From NCBI RefSeq assembly GCF_003054445.1, contig NC_042508.1, forward strand, positions 1,364,001-1,428,000: a stretch of 64,000 bases of DNA. Reading direction: 5' to 3'. Position numbers and translations under genes: made by a program. Origin of the DNA: Pichia kudriavzevii. Its lineage: Eukaryota; Ascomycota; Pichiomycetes; Pichiales; Pichiaceae. The notes beneath the pieces are model-generated. The model ran no database searches. It was not told where the DNA came from and saw only the letters and a list, made by a program, of their open reading frames with translations. Shown here piece by piece: positions 47,319-56,266 of this stretch (positions within the stretch are counted from its first letter, which is position 1; each line of letters opens with the position of its first letter).

Positions 47319-48527
47319 TCAGTTCTGGGATTCTTTAATCAATTCCAATGCTGCATCATCAGCTTCCTTTTTCTCCACTTGGTCAATGATTAGGTCCAAT
47401 TTAGTACCTTGTAAACAACCTTCTAAATCATAAAGAGTGAAATTACATCGATGATCAGTTATTCTGTTCTGTTGGAAATTATAAGTTCTAATTTTATCGC
47501 TTCTATCCACAGATGACACTTGACCTGTTCTAGTTTCCCTTTCCTTTTCCTGTCTATCTCTCAACTCCTTCTCTGCCAATCTGGACCGCAAAACAGTCAA
47601 GGCTTTTTCCTTATTCTTATGTTGAGATCTCTCATCTTGGATATGCACAACAATCCCCGTTGGTAAATGGACAATTCTTACGGCAGATTCCGTAGTATTA
47701 ACATGCTGACCACCAGCACCAGATGCCCTCATGACATCAATTCTCAATTCATCTGGCTTGAATTTCCGTAATCCGGCATTGTTTCCATTGTTGTTTTCCT
47801 CAAATTTCGGTAAGACAACAACACCTGCTGCAGAAGTGTGCACCCTCCCCTTGGTTTCAGTATCGGGGACCCGTTGGACACGATGAACGCCAGCTTCGTG
47901 TCGTAATCTGTCATATGAACCAGGGAAATCAACGGCAAGAGTGGCATCTACAATTCCCGATCCAGAGACATGGACAGTTTTCGATAACAATTCATGTTTC
48001 CAGTTATGGTATTGACAGTACTTGATGTACATATTCAACAAATCATTGGTGAAGATGTTTGCCTCATGACCTCCAGCACCAGGTCTAAATTCAAGTATTG
48101 CACCTTTATCGGCAAATTCATGTGGTGGCAAAAGTCTAGATTTGAGATTAGACGATGCAGTTTCCAATTGCGGCATAATCTCTTCCAATTCTAATTTTAT
48201 CTCATCTAATAAAAGGGGGTCATTTTCAACGTTCCCCATTTGGATGAGTTCTTTATAATTCTCCTGTAGTGATTGATAATGGTCATAAGTATTTGCAAAT
48301 GATGTCAAATATGCGTATTGTTTACTCTCTCCCTGGTTGAAATTTGTTCCACCTGATATCTTCTTCTCCAAAATGTTCAATTCCTCTGTTAAAGCCCGGG
48401 CTTTTGCCAATAGCGCAGGATGAAGAAGGGCCGGTTGATCCAACATGGCCAGAGAAAAACGTGTTGTTGCATTGCACACCCTGTTGAATGTGGCAAACGT
48501 CCGTATTCCACAGAATCCTCTATACAT
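47319..48527 (-). CDS. MRF1: Mitochondrial peptide chain release factor 1
   Basis: Mrf1 recognises UAA/UAG stop codons on mitochondrial ribosomes. The 402-residue precursor has a short N-terminal targeting region, an RF-1 N-terminal domain containing EFRPGAGGHEANIF (about 145-158), and the peptidyl-hydrolase GGQ loop ASGAGGQHVNTTESAVRIVH (about 268-287). The ending SDKIRTYNFQQNRITDHR is diagnostic. The ATG at 48527 gives MYRGFCGIRTFATFNR, a plausible matrix signal. Confidence 0.96.
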   Translation of the reverse strand: MYRGFCGIRTFATFNRVCNATTRFSLAMLDQPALLHPALLAKARALTEELNILEKKISGGTNFNQGESKQYAYLTSFANTYDHYQSLQENYKELIQMGNVENDPLLLDEIKLELEEIMPQLETASSNLKSRLLPPHEFADKGAILEFRPGAGGHEANIFTNDLLNMYIKYCQYHNWKHELLSKTVHVSGSGIVDATLAVDFPGSYDRLRHEAGVHRVQRVPDTETKGRVHTSAAGVVVLPKFEENNNGNNAGLRKFKPDELRIDVMRASGAGGQHVNTTESAVRIVHLPTGIVVHIQDERSQHKNKEKALTVLRSRLAEKELRDRQEKERETRTGQVSSVDRSDKIRTYNFQQNRITDHRCNFTLYDLEGCLQGTKLDLIIDQVEKKEADDAALELIKESQN

Positions 48528-48651
48528 GCAAAAAGAACAACTATTACTGTGTCAACGTATACATTCCAAGAGACACAAAAACAGTTTCTATTGTCTCGAG
48601 TGGTATTAACAAACGGTAACACTACACCACATCTCATAATATGTAGCTGGT

Positions 48652-48692
48652 AAAAAAAAATTAAAAAAAATTAAAAATAAAAATAAAAAATA

Positions 48693-48724
<32 letters not shown>

Positions 48725-48808
48725 TAAAAATAAAAAAAAAATAAAAATAAAAATAAAAAAAAATAAAAATAAAAAAAAAATAAAAATAAAAATAAAATAA
48801 AAATAAAA

Positions 48809-48866
<58 letters not shown>

Positions 48867-48968
48867 AAAATAAAAAAAAAATAAAAATAAAATAAAAATA
48901 AAAATAAAAATAAAATAAAAACAAAAAAGGGGGAAAAATAAAAAATAAAAAATAAAAATAAAAAAAAA
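48652..48968. repeat. Long A-rich (AAAAAT-type) low-complexity tract
   Basis: About 317 bp of A runs punctuated by single T's on the plus strand, broken only by one C and a GGGGG near 48920-48932. It starts about 125 bp upstream of the MRF1 start codon. It reads as decayed AAAAAT/AAAAT units. Frames across it are artefacts of composition. Such tracts exclude nucleosomes. Confidence 0.9.
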
Positions 48969-49305
48969 CTCTTTCAGAAGATTCCAGACAACCGTAAACG
49001 CATGCAAGCAAACTAGGAATTTCCCCCCCCTCCTTCGGTAACGCATGCGCCACACCGCGACGATGAAAACGAGAAGGTTCCATAACTTGCGCACTTGCCG
49101 CTTTAAGACGAGGAAAAACAAAAAAGTGAGGAGTCACCTCCCCGTTCCGCATTGCCCGTTCTGGACTCTGAAACCATAACTGACCATGTCTTCGAGCCCC
49201 ACGTCCATTGTAAAGTGGTAAATAACATCCGAGGGAGGGAGGAGGAGAATAGAAAAAAAAAAAAATTCTCCGGCTGTCCAGTACGGTGTTTTATGTTGCG
49301 CCTTC

Positions 49306-49352
49306 TTGCATCATATTGCATCACGTTGCATTTCTCACTTTGCACGTTGCAC
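49306..49352 (+). repeat. Phased TTGCA repeats upstream of the ECL1-type gene
   Basis: Five TTGCA elements in 47 bp; the first three (49306, 49316, 49326) are exactly 10 bp apart, one DNA turn. The pattern is suggestive of a factor-binding array. No factor is assigned. Confidence 0.5.
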
Positions 49353-49708
49353 ATTAGAAATTTATTGGTAAAACAGCCTCGTGGTTGTAAAATTTCATAT
49401 TATTTTATTTTCCACATGTTCCACTCTTTTAAATTGCTAGGTATATTCTTGACATTCCTTTCTCCCTGTTGTTGTTGTTCTTTCCATCTCTCTATCTCTT
49501 CTCCTCCTTCCCCCCCCCCCTTTCAACTAAAGTCAAAGCCACTCTCTGCACTTCTCACTATACGTCTCGTTTATAAACGTCCATCCTTGCACAGACATAC
49601 TGCATCTTAGATTTACACTGCTTCATTCACTCGAGCACTGCTTCACTTTAGAAATACCTATACATTAAGATCTTATTATACACATCACAACCAAAACTAG
49701 CTTGAAAT

Positions 49709-50281
49709 ATGTCTGCATTTGAAGATTATTGTATTGTCTGCGAAAAGGTCTCGCAAGAGGGTTCTGCCTACTGTTCCCAAGCTTGCAAACTCCTGGATTT
49801 GGATCATTCAATGTCCCCAACAGCTTCTCTCTCCTCATGCTCAATTCACAATCTCCCCTGTGTGAAGGACTCCTTTTCCCTAACTCACTCTCATAGTCAC
49901 TCCCAGCACCAACTGCAACTACAGCAGCACCAGCAACACCAGCAACAACAGCAACAACAGCAACAACAACAACAACTACAACTACAGCATCAGCAGCAGC
50001 CCCTCTTGTCCCCATTGTTGACGCCCCAAATAGCCCCAAGACTCTCTGTGGCTGAATCACTCAAATCGCCTACTTTGACGTACACTTCCCCACTCTTGCA
50101 TTCAACTTCATTACATTGCTCAAATGATTTGGACTCAAATCACTTGGATTTAAATTCAACTTCAATTTCTCAACGTCTCTCTCTCTCTCATTCTCTGGGT
50201 ACATCTAACCCTGTCATTAATGTGGGGAACCTCCTACATAGCTCCTCGGAAAACTACAAGAAGTGGCTTTCCACCCACTAA
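49709..50281 (+). CDS. ECL1: Ecl1-family lifespan/stress regulator
   Basis: Ecl1-type proteins extend chronological lifespan when over-expressed and link nutrient or zinc status to stress survival. The 190-residue protein opens with the family's cysteine motif DYCIVCEKVSQEGSAYCSQAC (residues about 6-26), a CxxC-CxxxC putative zinc-binding site. A His/Gln-rich stretch (about 60-98) comes from a CAA/CAG microsatellite. The rest is Ser/Leu/Thr-rich. Only the N-terminus is conserved in the family. S. cerevisiae YGR146C is the likely counterpart. Confidence 0.8.
   Translation: MSAFEDYCIVCEKVSQEGSAYCSQACKLLDLDHSMSPTASLSSCSIHNLPCVKDSFSLTHSHSHSQHQLQLQQHQQHQQQQQQQQQQQQLQLQHQQQPLLSPLLTPQIAPRLSVAESLKSPTLTYTSPLLHSTSLHCSNDLDSNHLDLNSTSISQRLSLSHSLGTSNPVINVGNLLHSSSENYKKWLSTH
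49922..49994 (+). repeat. CAA/CAG trinucleotide microsatellite in ECL1-type gene
   Basis: Imperfect CAA/CAG units encode a polyglutamine stretch of about 14 plus Gln/His/Leu-rich flanks. Confidence 0.85.
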
Positions 50282-51536
50282 AGTTGAAAAAAATAATCAT
50301 TAAACATATTGGTAACAAAAAACTTTTAAAAAAAACAAAAAACTTTTACTTTAACAGTCATTTGAAAAAAAAAGACCCTTTTAAAGGGAAAAAATATAAA
50401 CTTCATTTATTTATTGATTTTTTTATTTTCTTTATTACTTTGCTCTTCTCTTCTTCATTTCATTAGATTTCAGTTCATTTCATTATTATCTTTACTATCA
50501 TGATTGCTATTATCTTTACAACATTCCATCAGATCAAGTAGTCCTTTACTACATGGAATAGTTTATCACAGTTACTTTCACACAAACACTTATACATATA
50601 AAACATTGAAAAACAATTTTCCTTTTTTTTTTTTTTCATACTTTGCCTTGGGACATTCCAGCCTATTTTGAAATGTTGCGTTGTCTTTCCCCATTTATTT
50701 CCCGCACATGGAAGTTGTCCTAAAAGGCAATGTGAAAGCTAGTCCTCTACCTCTCATATACATATATTATAATACAGCCTATATATAATCCCTACATAGC
50801 CGAGAATAGAATATCACAGGTTACCCCTCAACCTCTAACTTGTAACTCCACATTAGAACTCGTCCCCATTTCATCCACTCTCCACAACTCATTTCACACT
50901 CCCCGCCATCACCTCATTGACGCTTCCCCGCCCGGTTTTTTTTTTTTCGTCGCCCAAAACTTCTCGGAGCCCCTTTCCGTCCCACTGTTAGAGTTTCTCT
51001 CATCCCTTGCTATTTCCGAAATCCCCGCCCCCTGCTAAAAATAGTCACGTTTTTTCTCGCTCTTCCCTCCCCTTTGCCCTTTCCCGGCAATTTGCCGACT
51101 TGCCTCTTTCGGACGCGCGTGCGCGCACGTGCACACACAACAAACCACGTTGTCGTGCCCGTTCTAGGAGTTGCTTGTTATACCTCTTTACCCCCACCAT
51201 GAACAAAGACAAGTGTGTCAATGCAAATTGACGTCAGGATGGGGGGGGTCTTATAGTAGTTTGACTAAGAAAGTGATTGTATTGTGTAGGATCACTTACG
51301 ATGCCGATGTCACGGTAGAAGGACTCTATTACACCAGTTTTTTCTGTTTCAGAAAATATTTTCAATTACACCATGTGATGTTTCTGTTTCGATATACAAA
51401 TGTACACTTTTACATAAAAATACATTCTTCCTTTCTCGGCTCCCTCGAGGAATAGGAGGGATACTCTATGTTTCAGTATCAGCTAAGACATTTACCTATC
51501 GTTTTCCACGTAGTATGTAGATTTCGTCCCCATCTC
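50282..51536. other. Long 3' spacer between convergent genes
   Basis: 1255 bp between the ECL1-type gene and CUZ1, both ending here. It is long for convergent genes. It contains A-rich and T-rich runs, a GC-rich block (about 50925-51175) with a 27-nt alternating purine/pyrimidine tract, a G8 run near 51241, and no frame I believe. It could hold a noncoding RNA, but I recognised none of the standard structured RNAs. Confidence 0.5.
51113..51139. repeat. Alternating purine-pyrimidine tract (Z-DNA-prone)
   Basis: 27 nt alternate strictly between purine and pyrimidine, mostly GC/GT/AC steps, with a 12-bp palindrome CGTGCGCGCACG (51118-51129) inside. Confidence 0.7.
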
Positions 51537-52427
51537 TTATCTCATTTCAACACGCCCGTTTAATGGGATATATACAAACTCCTCGTCGGCGGTCACATTG
51601 CCCGTCTTCTTGACTCTTTTGAACATGGCCAGTTTGAGCGACTCGTCAACAGTTTGGTTGTTCAAATTCTTGATGTTGGCCAGTTGGGCACTGCTGTCCA
51701 GCATCTTCCCAACAGGCCATTTCTTGCTGAAATACTGGGAATTTCTGCCATTGAATTTGCAATCTTCATCATCATTAAAATGGACCCACACATATACTCG
51801 ATCGCCAATGGGAACTCTGCCATCTCCAATGGCACTTCTCTTCAGCTTGTTCATCTCAACAACCTGGCTCGCCTTGCTGCTGGTCTTTTTAAATCCGAAA
51901 ATACCTGGCCTACTCTCAGCTACAACTCGAGTGTTCCCAAGCAACTTCTTGAGCCTCAACATCGCAACCTCAATACTAGTCAGCTTCTCATTGCCCCCGT
52001 CCTTGCTTAGCCTCTCCCCAATGGTCTTCTTCTTGTCCTTTTCGTACTTGGTTTGGGCCTCAGCACGTATCTTCTCCAAGTCGGGGAACAACTCTGACGC
52101 CTTTGGCAGCTGGCTCACATCAACCTTCATCTTCTCCCTCTCTAACACCTTCTTCCTCTGCGCATCAACAACACATTTGTGCTGGTTGTACTCATCTCTG
52201 TGTTTCCCACAAAAACATTTTGAACATATTCGACATTCAAATGGCAAAAAGTCTAGTTGGCGACATATCGTACAATGCTTGCCAATATCCAACATTCCCT
52301 CAACGGTAGTCATCTTCTTGTACTTTTCTCTAATCCTTTTGTGTATGTATCGTTGCTTCTCGTGTAGGAGAGTATGCAATTCTATTGCCACAGGTTTCTT
52401 TGTGGCAAATCCAGTTGAGCAACTCAT
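51537..52427 (-). CDS. CUZ1: AN1 zinc-finger Cdc48/proteasome factor Cuz1
   Basis: Cuz1 (ZFAND1 family) links Cdc48 and the proteasome, especially under arsenite stress. The 296-residue protein contains an AN1-type zinc finger (about 48-92; GKHCTICRQLDFLPFECRICSKCFCGKHR...HKC) and a C-terminal ubiquitin-like region (about 210-296). The first ATG (52427) puts 38 extra basic residues before the ATG at 52313 (MTTVEGMLDIGKHC). The latter matches the usual N-terminus and is my preferred start. Confidence 0.88.
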   Translation of the reverse strand: MSCSTGFATKKPVAIELHTLLHEKQRYIHKRIREKYKKMTTVEGMLDIGKHCTICRQLDFLPFECRICSKCFCGKHRDEYNQHKCVVDAQRKKVLEREKMKVDVSQLPKASELFPDLEKIRAEAQTKYEKDKKKTIGERLSKDGGNEKLTSIEVAMLRLKKLLGNTRVVAESRPGIFGFKKTSSKASQVVEMNKLKRSAIGDGRVPIGDRVYVWVHFNDDEDCKFNGRNSQYFSKKWPVGKMLDSSAQLANIKNLNNQTVDESLKLAMFKRVKKTGNVTADEEFVYIPLNGRVEMR

Positions 52428-52447
52428 GAAAAAAGTGTCGAGCCGCC

Positions 52448-52480
52448 TTTTTTTTTTTTTTCTTCCTTCCTTCCTTCCTC
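52448..52480. repeat. Poly-T and TTCC microsatellite
   Basis: T14 followed by several TTCC units in the divergent spacer CUZ1 / RPP1 (52428-52726), probably in the CUZ1 5' leader or promoter. Confidence 0.8.
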
Positions 52481-52726
52481 TCTCAACTCGCTCCTTTTAC
52501 AGAGGTTTTCATCTCACTATTACTATCTTAAATTTACGAGAAAATCAAAATTCTCTTTAATACAAAATTTGTCTCGCCCTTTTAAAAGAATTACGTAAAA
52601 AATAAGAAATTATGCAAGACTGAAAAAAATAAAAAGAAAACACAGCGGCTATATGGACTTTTGACAAAAGCTAATAGAAATAAGAGATCAAAAGACAGAG
52701 GCAAGAATAGAGAAAACGAGAGGGCT

Positions 52727-53650
52727 ATGATCTGTGACTTAAACATAGTATATCCTGTTTCTGATTTCAATGAATCCATTGAACCCCAACAGTTGAAAGA
52801 GTTAAAGAAGGTCTTGGACTTGAGCATCCAATTAGGCTATACACATGTCGCATTGAACTTCTGTCCAGAGACGACAACATCTAACTCAAACAAAAAGAGA
52901 TTACCGAACGACCTGAACCTGATCAACCCCATCAATATAGATCGGGATTTCTCTGAATTCAAGGATAAATTGAAGATCTTCACGAGAATTACTGTTAAGA
53001 TTGACGATCCTTCGCAATGTCAAAATATTGCAAAATTCCAAACCATTTTCGATATTGTTGCCGTTGAGCCTAAGACTGAGAAGTCTTTCCAGTCTGCTAT
53101 ATCGAACCTTGATATCGATATTATTTCGTTCGATTTGCAAGATAGGCTACCTTGCTATATGAAACATAAACCCCTGGGTGCAGCAATTGATAAAGGCATC
53201 TATTTTGAAATCAAATACACGGATCTGTTGACCAACTCCAACCGAGCCCAAGTCATATCAAATATAAAACAGATAATTAGGGCAAGCCGAAATAGGGGGA
53301 TGATTTTATCCAGTGGCGTCCGACTCAATAAGATGTTTCAACTGAGAAACTTGGCAAACGTGACACCAATATTGAAAATGCTAGGCGTAGATTCAAACAG
53401 ATGTAGCAAGATGTTCAAGGACTGGAGCTTGAAAGTCCTACTTAATGGTAGGTTGAGAATTAAATCGTACAAACAAACAATAGCTATTGCTGATAACGAT
53501 TTGATTGATAATTCACTGGAGGATAAGAATTGGGAGCATTCAAAGTTGAATAACATTAAAATCAATAACGTTAAACAAAATATAAATACCTACAAAAGGA
53601 AGAAAACAGAAAATTCGTTAGATAGAGTTTTGAAGAAGAGGAAATCATGA
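52727..53650 (+). CDS. RPP1: RNase P/MRP subunit Rpp1
   Basis: Rpp1 (p30) is a shared protein subunit of nuclear RNase P and RNase MRP. The correct start is ATG 52727, giving 307 residues that open with ICDLNIVYP, like other Rpp1 proteins (M-x-x-DLN-x-P). The TIM-barrel-like PHP-derived fold shows LGYTHVALNF (about 35-44), VAVEPKTEKSF, DIDIISFDLQDRLP, KHKPLGAAIDKGIYFEIKY and the motif NRGMILSSGVRLN. A very short uORF (Met-Asp-Phe-stop, 52653) precedes the gene. The C-terminus is Lys-rich. Confidence 0.93.
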   Translation: MICDLNIVYPVSDFNESIEPQQLKELKKVLDLSIQLGYTHVALNFCPETTTSNSNKKRLPNDLNLINPINIDRDFSEFKDKLKIFTRITVKIDDPSQCQNIAKFQTIFDIVAVEPKTEKSFQSAISNLDIDIISFDLQDRLPCYMKHKPLGAAIDKGIYFEIKYTDLLTNSNRAQVISNIKQIIRASRNRGMILSSGVRLNKMFQLRNLANVTPILKMLGVDSNRCSKMFKDWSLKVLLNGRLRIKSYKQTIAIADNDLIDNSLEDKNWEHSKLNNIKINNVKQNINTYKRKKTENSLDRVLKKRKS

Positions 53651-53716
53651 TTTATTAGTAAAGCGTTTCTAAAGCATTGGTATTTATAGAGATCTATACA
53701 GATATACGTACATTCG

Positions 53717-54454
53717 TTAGTTCTTGAATCGTTTGCCTCGGTTCGGTCCTGGATTGGTTTGTAAACGTTTTCTAGCCCCCACGGCCTGTCCTAATTTGAC
53801 CCAATCTTTGTTGGCTGGTTTGGTCGTTATAGCTTGACCCAATTTAGTCATGCTGCCCTGCGAGGTGAAAGAGGGAGTAACCCGCTGCAACTGCTGGCTT
53901 GGTTGAATGAAATTTCGTACCCTTTGTTTATTTGCCATACGTGCCTTTTGTAATAGGTTACTCTTGAACGGTGCCTTTGTCAAAGGTACCGACGAATTCT
54001 GCCTTTTCTTTTTGATAGTCATTGGTAACACTTTATCAACCGCTTTGACTTTGGTTTTATCCTTCAAAACCTTCAAATTTTTTGTCATTATTTTCAAATT
54101 GTCTACGGCGTTCAACCTCTGTGTCTCTCTTTCATTGAAGTATTTATCATATAAATCTCGTGAGGTTATATTGGTGCGTTTCCCGTCTTGCAAGACCGCC
54201 TGTATCGGTGGTCGATCGGGGAAGTCCCTCTTTAATAGGGCTGCCCATAACTCTTCGCTGTTATCTATAATCTGCGGCGATCGCTCCTCCATCTGTTTCA
54301 ACGACTTTGCAGTCTTCTTCTTCAATATAGGTTCCACTAAATGGTAAGGCGTATATCCTATATCATTGATTATATGTGCATTGTTGATGCATTTCAATTT
54401 TGCTAGATGTGTCAAGGACAACACCCCGTTCTTCATCTTGTCAAAATCATCCAT
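53717..54454 (-). CDS. ELA1: Elongin A homologue Ela1
   Basis: Ela1 pairs with Elc1 in a Cul3-type ubiquitin ligase that degrades stalled RNA polymerase II. The start is taken at ATG 54454, giving 245 residues. The elongin A core (about 5-100) has LSLTHLAKLKCINNAHIINDIG, YHLVEPILKKKTAKSLKQME (the BC-box-type helix) and SEELWAALLKRDFPDR. The C-terminal half is basic and disordered. It converges on RPP1 with about 66 bp between stops. Confidence 0.88.
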   Translation of the reverse strand: MDDFDKMKNGVLSLTHLAKLKCINNAHIINDIGYTPYHLVEPILKKKTAKSLKQMEERSPQIIDNSEELWAALLKRDFPDRPPIQAVLQDGKRTNITSRDLYDKYFNERETQRLNAVDNLKIMTKNLKVLKDKTKVKAVDKVLPMTIKKKRQNSSVPLTKAPFKSNLLQKARMANKQRVRNFIQPSQQLQRVTPSFTSQGSMTKLGQAITTKPANKDWVKLGQAVGARKRLQTNPGPNRGKRFKN

Positions 54455-54777
54455 CTTGGGCTGTCCAATATGTTTGGAGTTTTGCAACTTAAGCTCGATG
54501 TGATATTGTTGTGTTTCAAAAAATTACATTATGATCAACTTATAAGGGAAAAAAAAAAAAAATTAACCTTGATATTTTAACTATGCCAGCACCCGTCATA
54601 AAATACGCCCTCATGTTCAGGAGAGGGAGAAAAAAAAAAAACCCTTTCTATAATCACGGGTATGGTTAATTTCTTTCTTGAATGGTTTATACTTTTTTGC
54701 ATTTTCTCCTGGTAGACTTTACTTGTTAATCTATTACTAGTGTCTAGATATACTTATAGAGTTATAAACTAAATTCA
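54455..54777. promoter_or_regulatory. Spacer cupin gene to ELA1
   Basis: 323 bp with two A-runs (near 54550 and 54630). It holds the 3' end of the cupin gene and the ELA1 promoter. Confidence 0.4.
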
Positions 54778-55173
54778 TTATGCACCATCGGCTGGTCTCA
54801 AACCGCAGAACCAATTGAGCGCGTAGGCCTCTTCTTCAGGAACTTCATCAGTTCCTTCGACCTTGAAAGTTATGGTGCATCCCTTGGGGAAATAGAAGGT
54901 CGAACCTGGAGTAACTTCAACAGTCTTACCGGTTTCATCAGAAACGGTGAACTTACCATGGACCTCCATGTTGACCTTCATCTCCTCGTAGGTGTATTCG
55001 TAGACCAACGCCTCACCCGGTCCTTGCTTGTAAAATCCCGCAGATAGAATCTTATCTTCTGGTGCATCCGAGTGAAGAACATCTCCTAGCCATGAGTTGT
55101 TTCCTGGTGATGGAATAGCTGGTGGCGTGCTGGAGTAGTAACTTTCACTTCCTGGTTTGTAGAATAATGGCAT
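54778..55173 (-). CDS. EutQ-like cupin protein A
   Basis: The 131-residue protein is one jelly-roll cupin domain (about 35-120). The first motif region GPGEALVYEYTYEEMKVNMEVHG and the second GSTFYFPKGCTITF fit the EutQ/ureidoglycine-type cupin shape. The classical His ligands are replaced by Tyr/Glu/Met in motif 1 and Ile in motif 2. Metal binding and enzymatic activity are therefore uncertain. It is divergent from a paralogue at 55609, with 435 bp between, so the two are probably co-regulated. Frequent preferred codons suggest good expression. Confidence 0.75.
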   Translation of the reverse strand: MPLFYKPGSESYYSSTPPAIPSPGNNSWLGDVLHSDAPEDKILSAGFYKQGPGEALVYEYTYEEMKVNMEVHGKFTVSDETGKTVEVTPGSTFYFPKGCTITFKVEGTDEVPEEEAYALNWFCGLRPADGA

Positions 55174-55608
55174 TTTTTGTTTTTGTGGCTTTTTTGTTGG
55201 TGGAGGTCTTTGTCTTTTGCTCTTTGCCCTGCTCTTGATACCCTTTCCAATAACACATAACTAATGTCTATGTGCCGATGGTTGTCTTTATATACTCGAT
55301 AAAAAACTGATCTCTCCTACCCTTGCAATGCATTATAGACCTGGATTAGGATAAGTTTTCCCCAGATATAAAACAGCGCTGAGCCTCCAGATGTTTTTTT
55401 TATCTCTCGCTTTTGGTTTCCCCTTTAGGAATAAAGACGCCCAGATAAGCTACCAACTCTTTTGTTATAAATAAAGGTGTTTCACCACTTCCAATTGTGT
55501 TTATTATTTCAACAGTGCTCTAACTTTATACATACAACAGTCGAATTGCATAGCAGCAATAGAAAGAATTAACCGGGGAAAAAAAAAACTGAAAACCAAA
55601 CGAACGAA
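55174..55608. promoter_or_regulatory. Shared divergent promoter of the two cupin genes
   Basis: 435 bp. It has a TATA-like TATATAAAGAC read on the minus strand (near 55292) for gene A and TATAAATAAAGG (near 55465) for gene B. A CCCCT stress-response-type core lies near 55420. These suggest inducible, TATA-dependent expression; this is inference. Confidence 0.55.
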
Positions 55609-55977
55609 ATGCCAATGGAATTCTACCCAACTGCACAGGCGGCAGATGTTTTACCACCTAAAATTTCAGACAACTCCTATCTCGGTGACACCATGACCAG
55701 CAAGAACACTGATGCTGAACATACAATCACCTCTGGCTTCTTCAAGGTTGTCCCAGGTGAACCGTTAGTTTACACATACACCTACGATGAAATGAAGGTC
55801 TGTTTGGAGTCTGTGGGTGACATGTCCATCACTGATGAAGAAGGCACCGTCATCAAACCTAAAAAGGGTGACACCATCTATTTGAAGAACGGATGCACGA
55901 TTACCTTCAAAGCAGAAGGTGAGGGCTCCTACGGGAAGTTTTTCTATTGTGGTCTCAAAACATTAAACCAGTTATAA
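55609..55977 (+). CDS. EutQ-like cupin protein B (paralogue of A)
   Basis: The 122-residue protein is a single cupin domain related to the neighbour at 54778. Shared blocks are SYLGDTM / SWLGDVL, SGFFKVVPGEPLVYTYTYDEMKV / SAGFYKQGPGEALVYEYTYEEMKV and KNGCTITFKAEG / PKGCTITFKVEG. They diverge at both ends. Like A it lacks the classical His residues. The role is unknown; proteins of this shape are often annotated as ethanolamine-utilisation EutQ-like, but I see no ethanolamine genes here. Confidence 0.75.
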   Translation: MPMEFYPTAQAADVLPPKISDNSYLGDTMTSKNTDAEHTITSGFFKVVPGEPLVYTYTYDEMKVCLESVGDMSITDEEGTVIKPKKGDTIYLKNGCTITFKAEGEGSYGKFFYCGLKTLNQL

Positions 55978-56266
55978 GATAAGATACGAGCTTACAAAAA
56001 TAGCATTTATATACTTTAGGTAGATTTAAGAATACAAGTACAAAAGACTGGAATCATAGCCATAACTGAAGCTGTAGTCGACTTTGGCATGAATATGTGC
56101 CGATTTTTTCACCGCGTACTCTTTTAGTTAACCTTTTTTTTTTCTTTCTGTTCCGTTGCTGATGGTATTTTTATATTTTTTTTTTTTGTTTTCTCAACTA
56201 TGCTGGAACAGTGTATGTGTTTCTAATCCAGAATGTTGAGTGATCGTCCCACTTATTTTGGGAAGT

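Larger units (their letters stand above)
48528..49708. promoter_or_regulatory. Divergent spacer MRF1 / ECL1-type gene
   Basis: 1181 bp. It contains a 317-bp near-pure A/T tract (48652-48968), GC-richer sequence at 49000-49100, phased TTGCA repeats (49306-49352), and a C11 run near 49510-49520. No gene recognised. Confidence 0.7.

Noticed and set aside
48661-49152. Phe-rich open frames on the minus strand across the A/T tract
   Set aside because: They are produced by T-rich composition; no domain, no codon bias.
49152-49610. 152-codon frame upstream of the ECL1-type gene
   Set aside because: It crosses promoter-like repeats and homopolymers and has no recognisable domain.
51007-51455. Open frames in the ECL1/CUZ1 spacer
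   Set aside because: Short, overlapping, low-complexity, with no start context or family resemblance.
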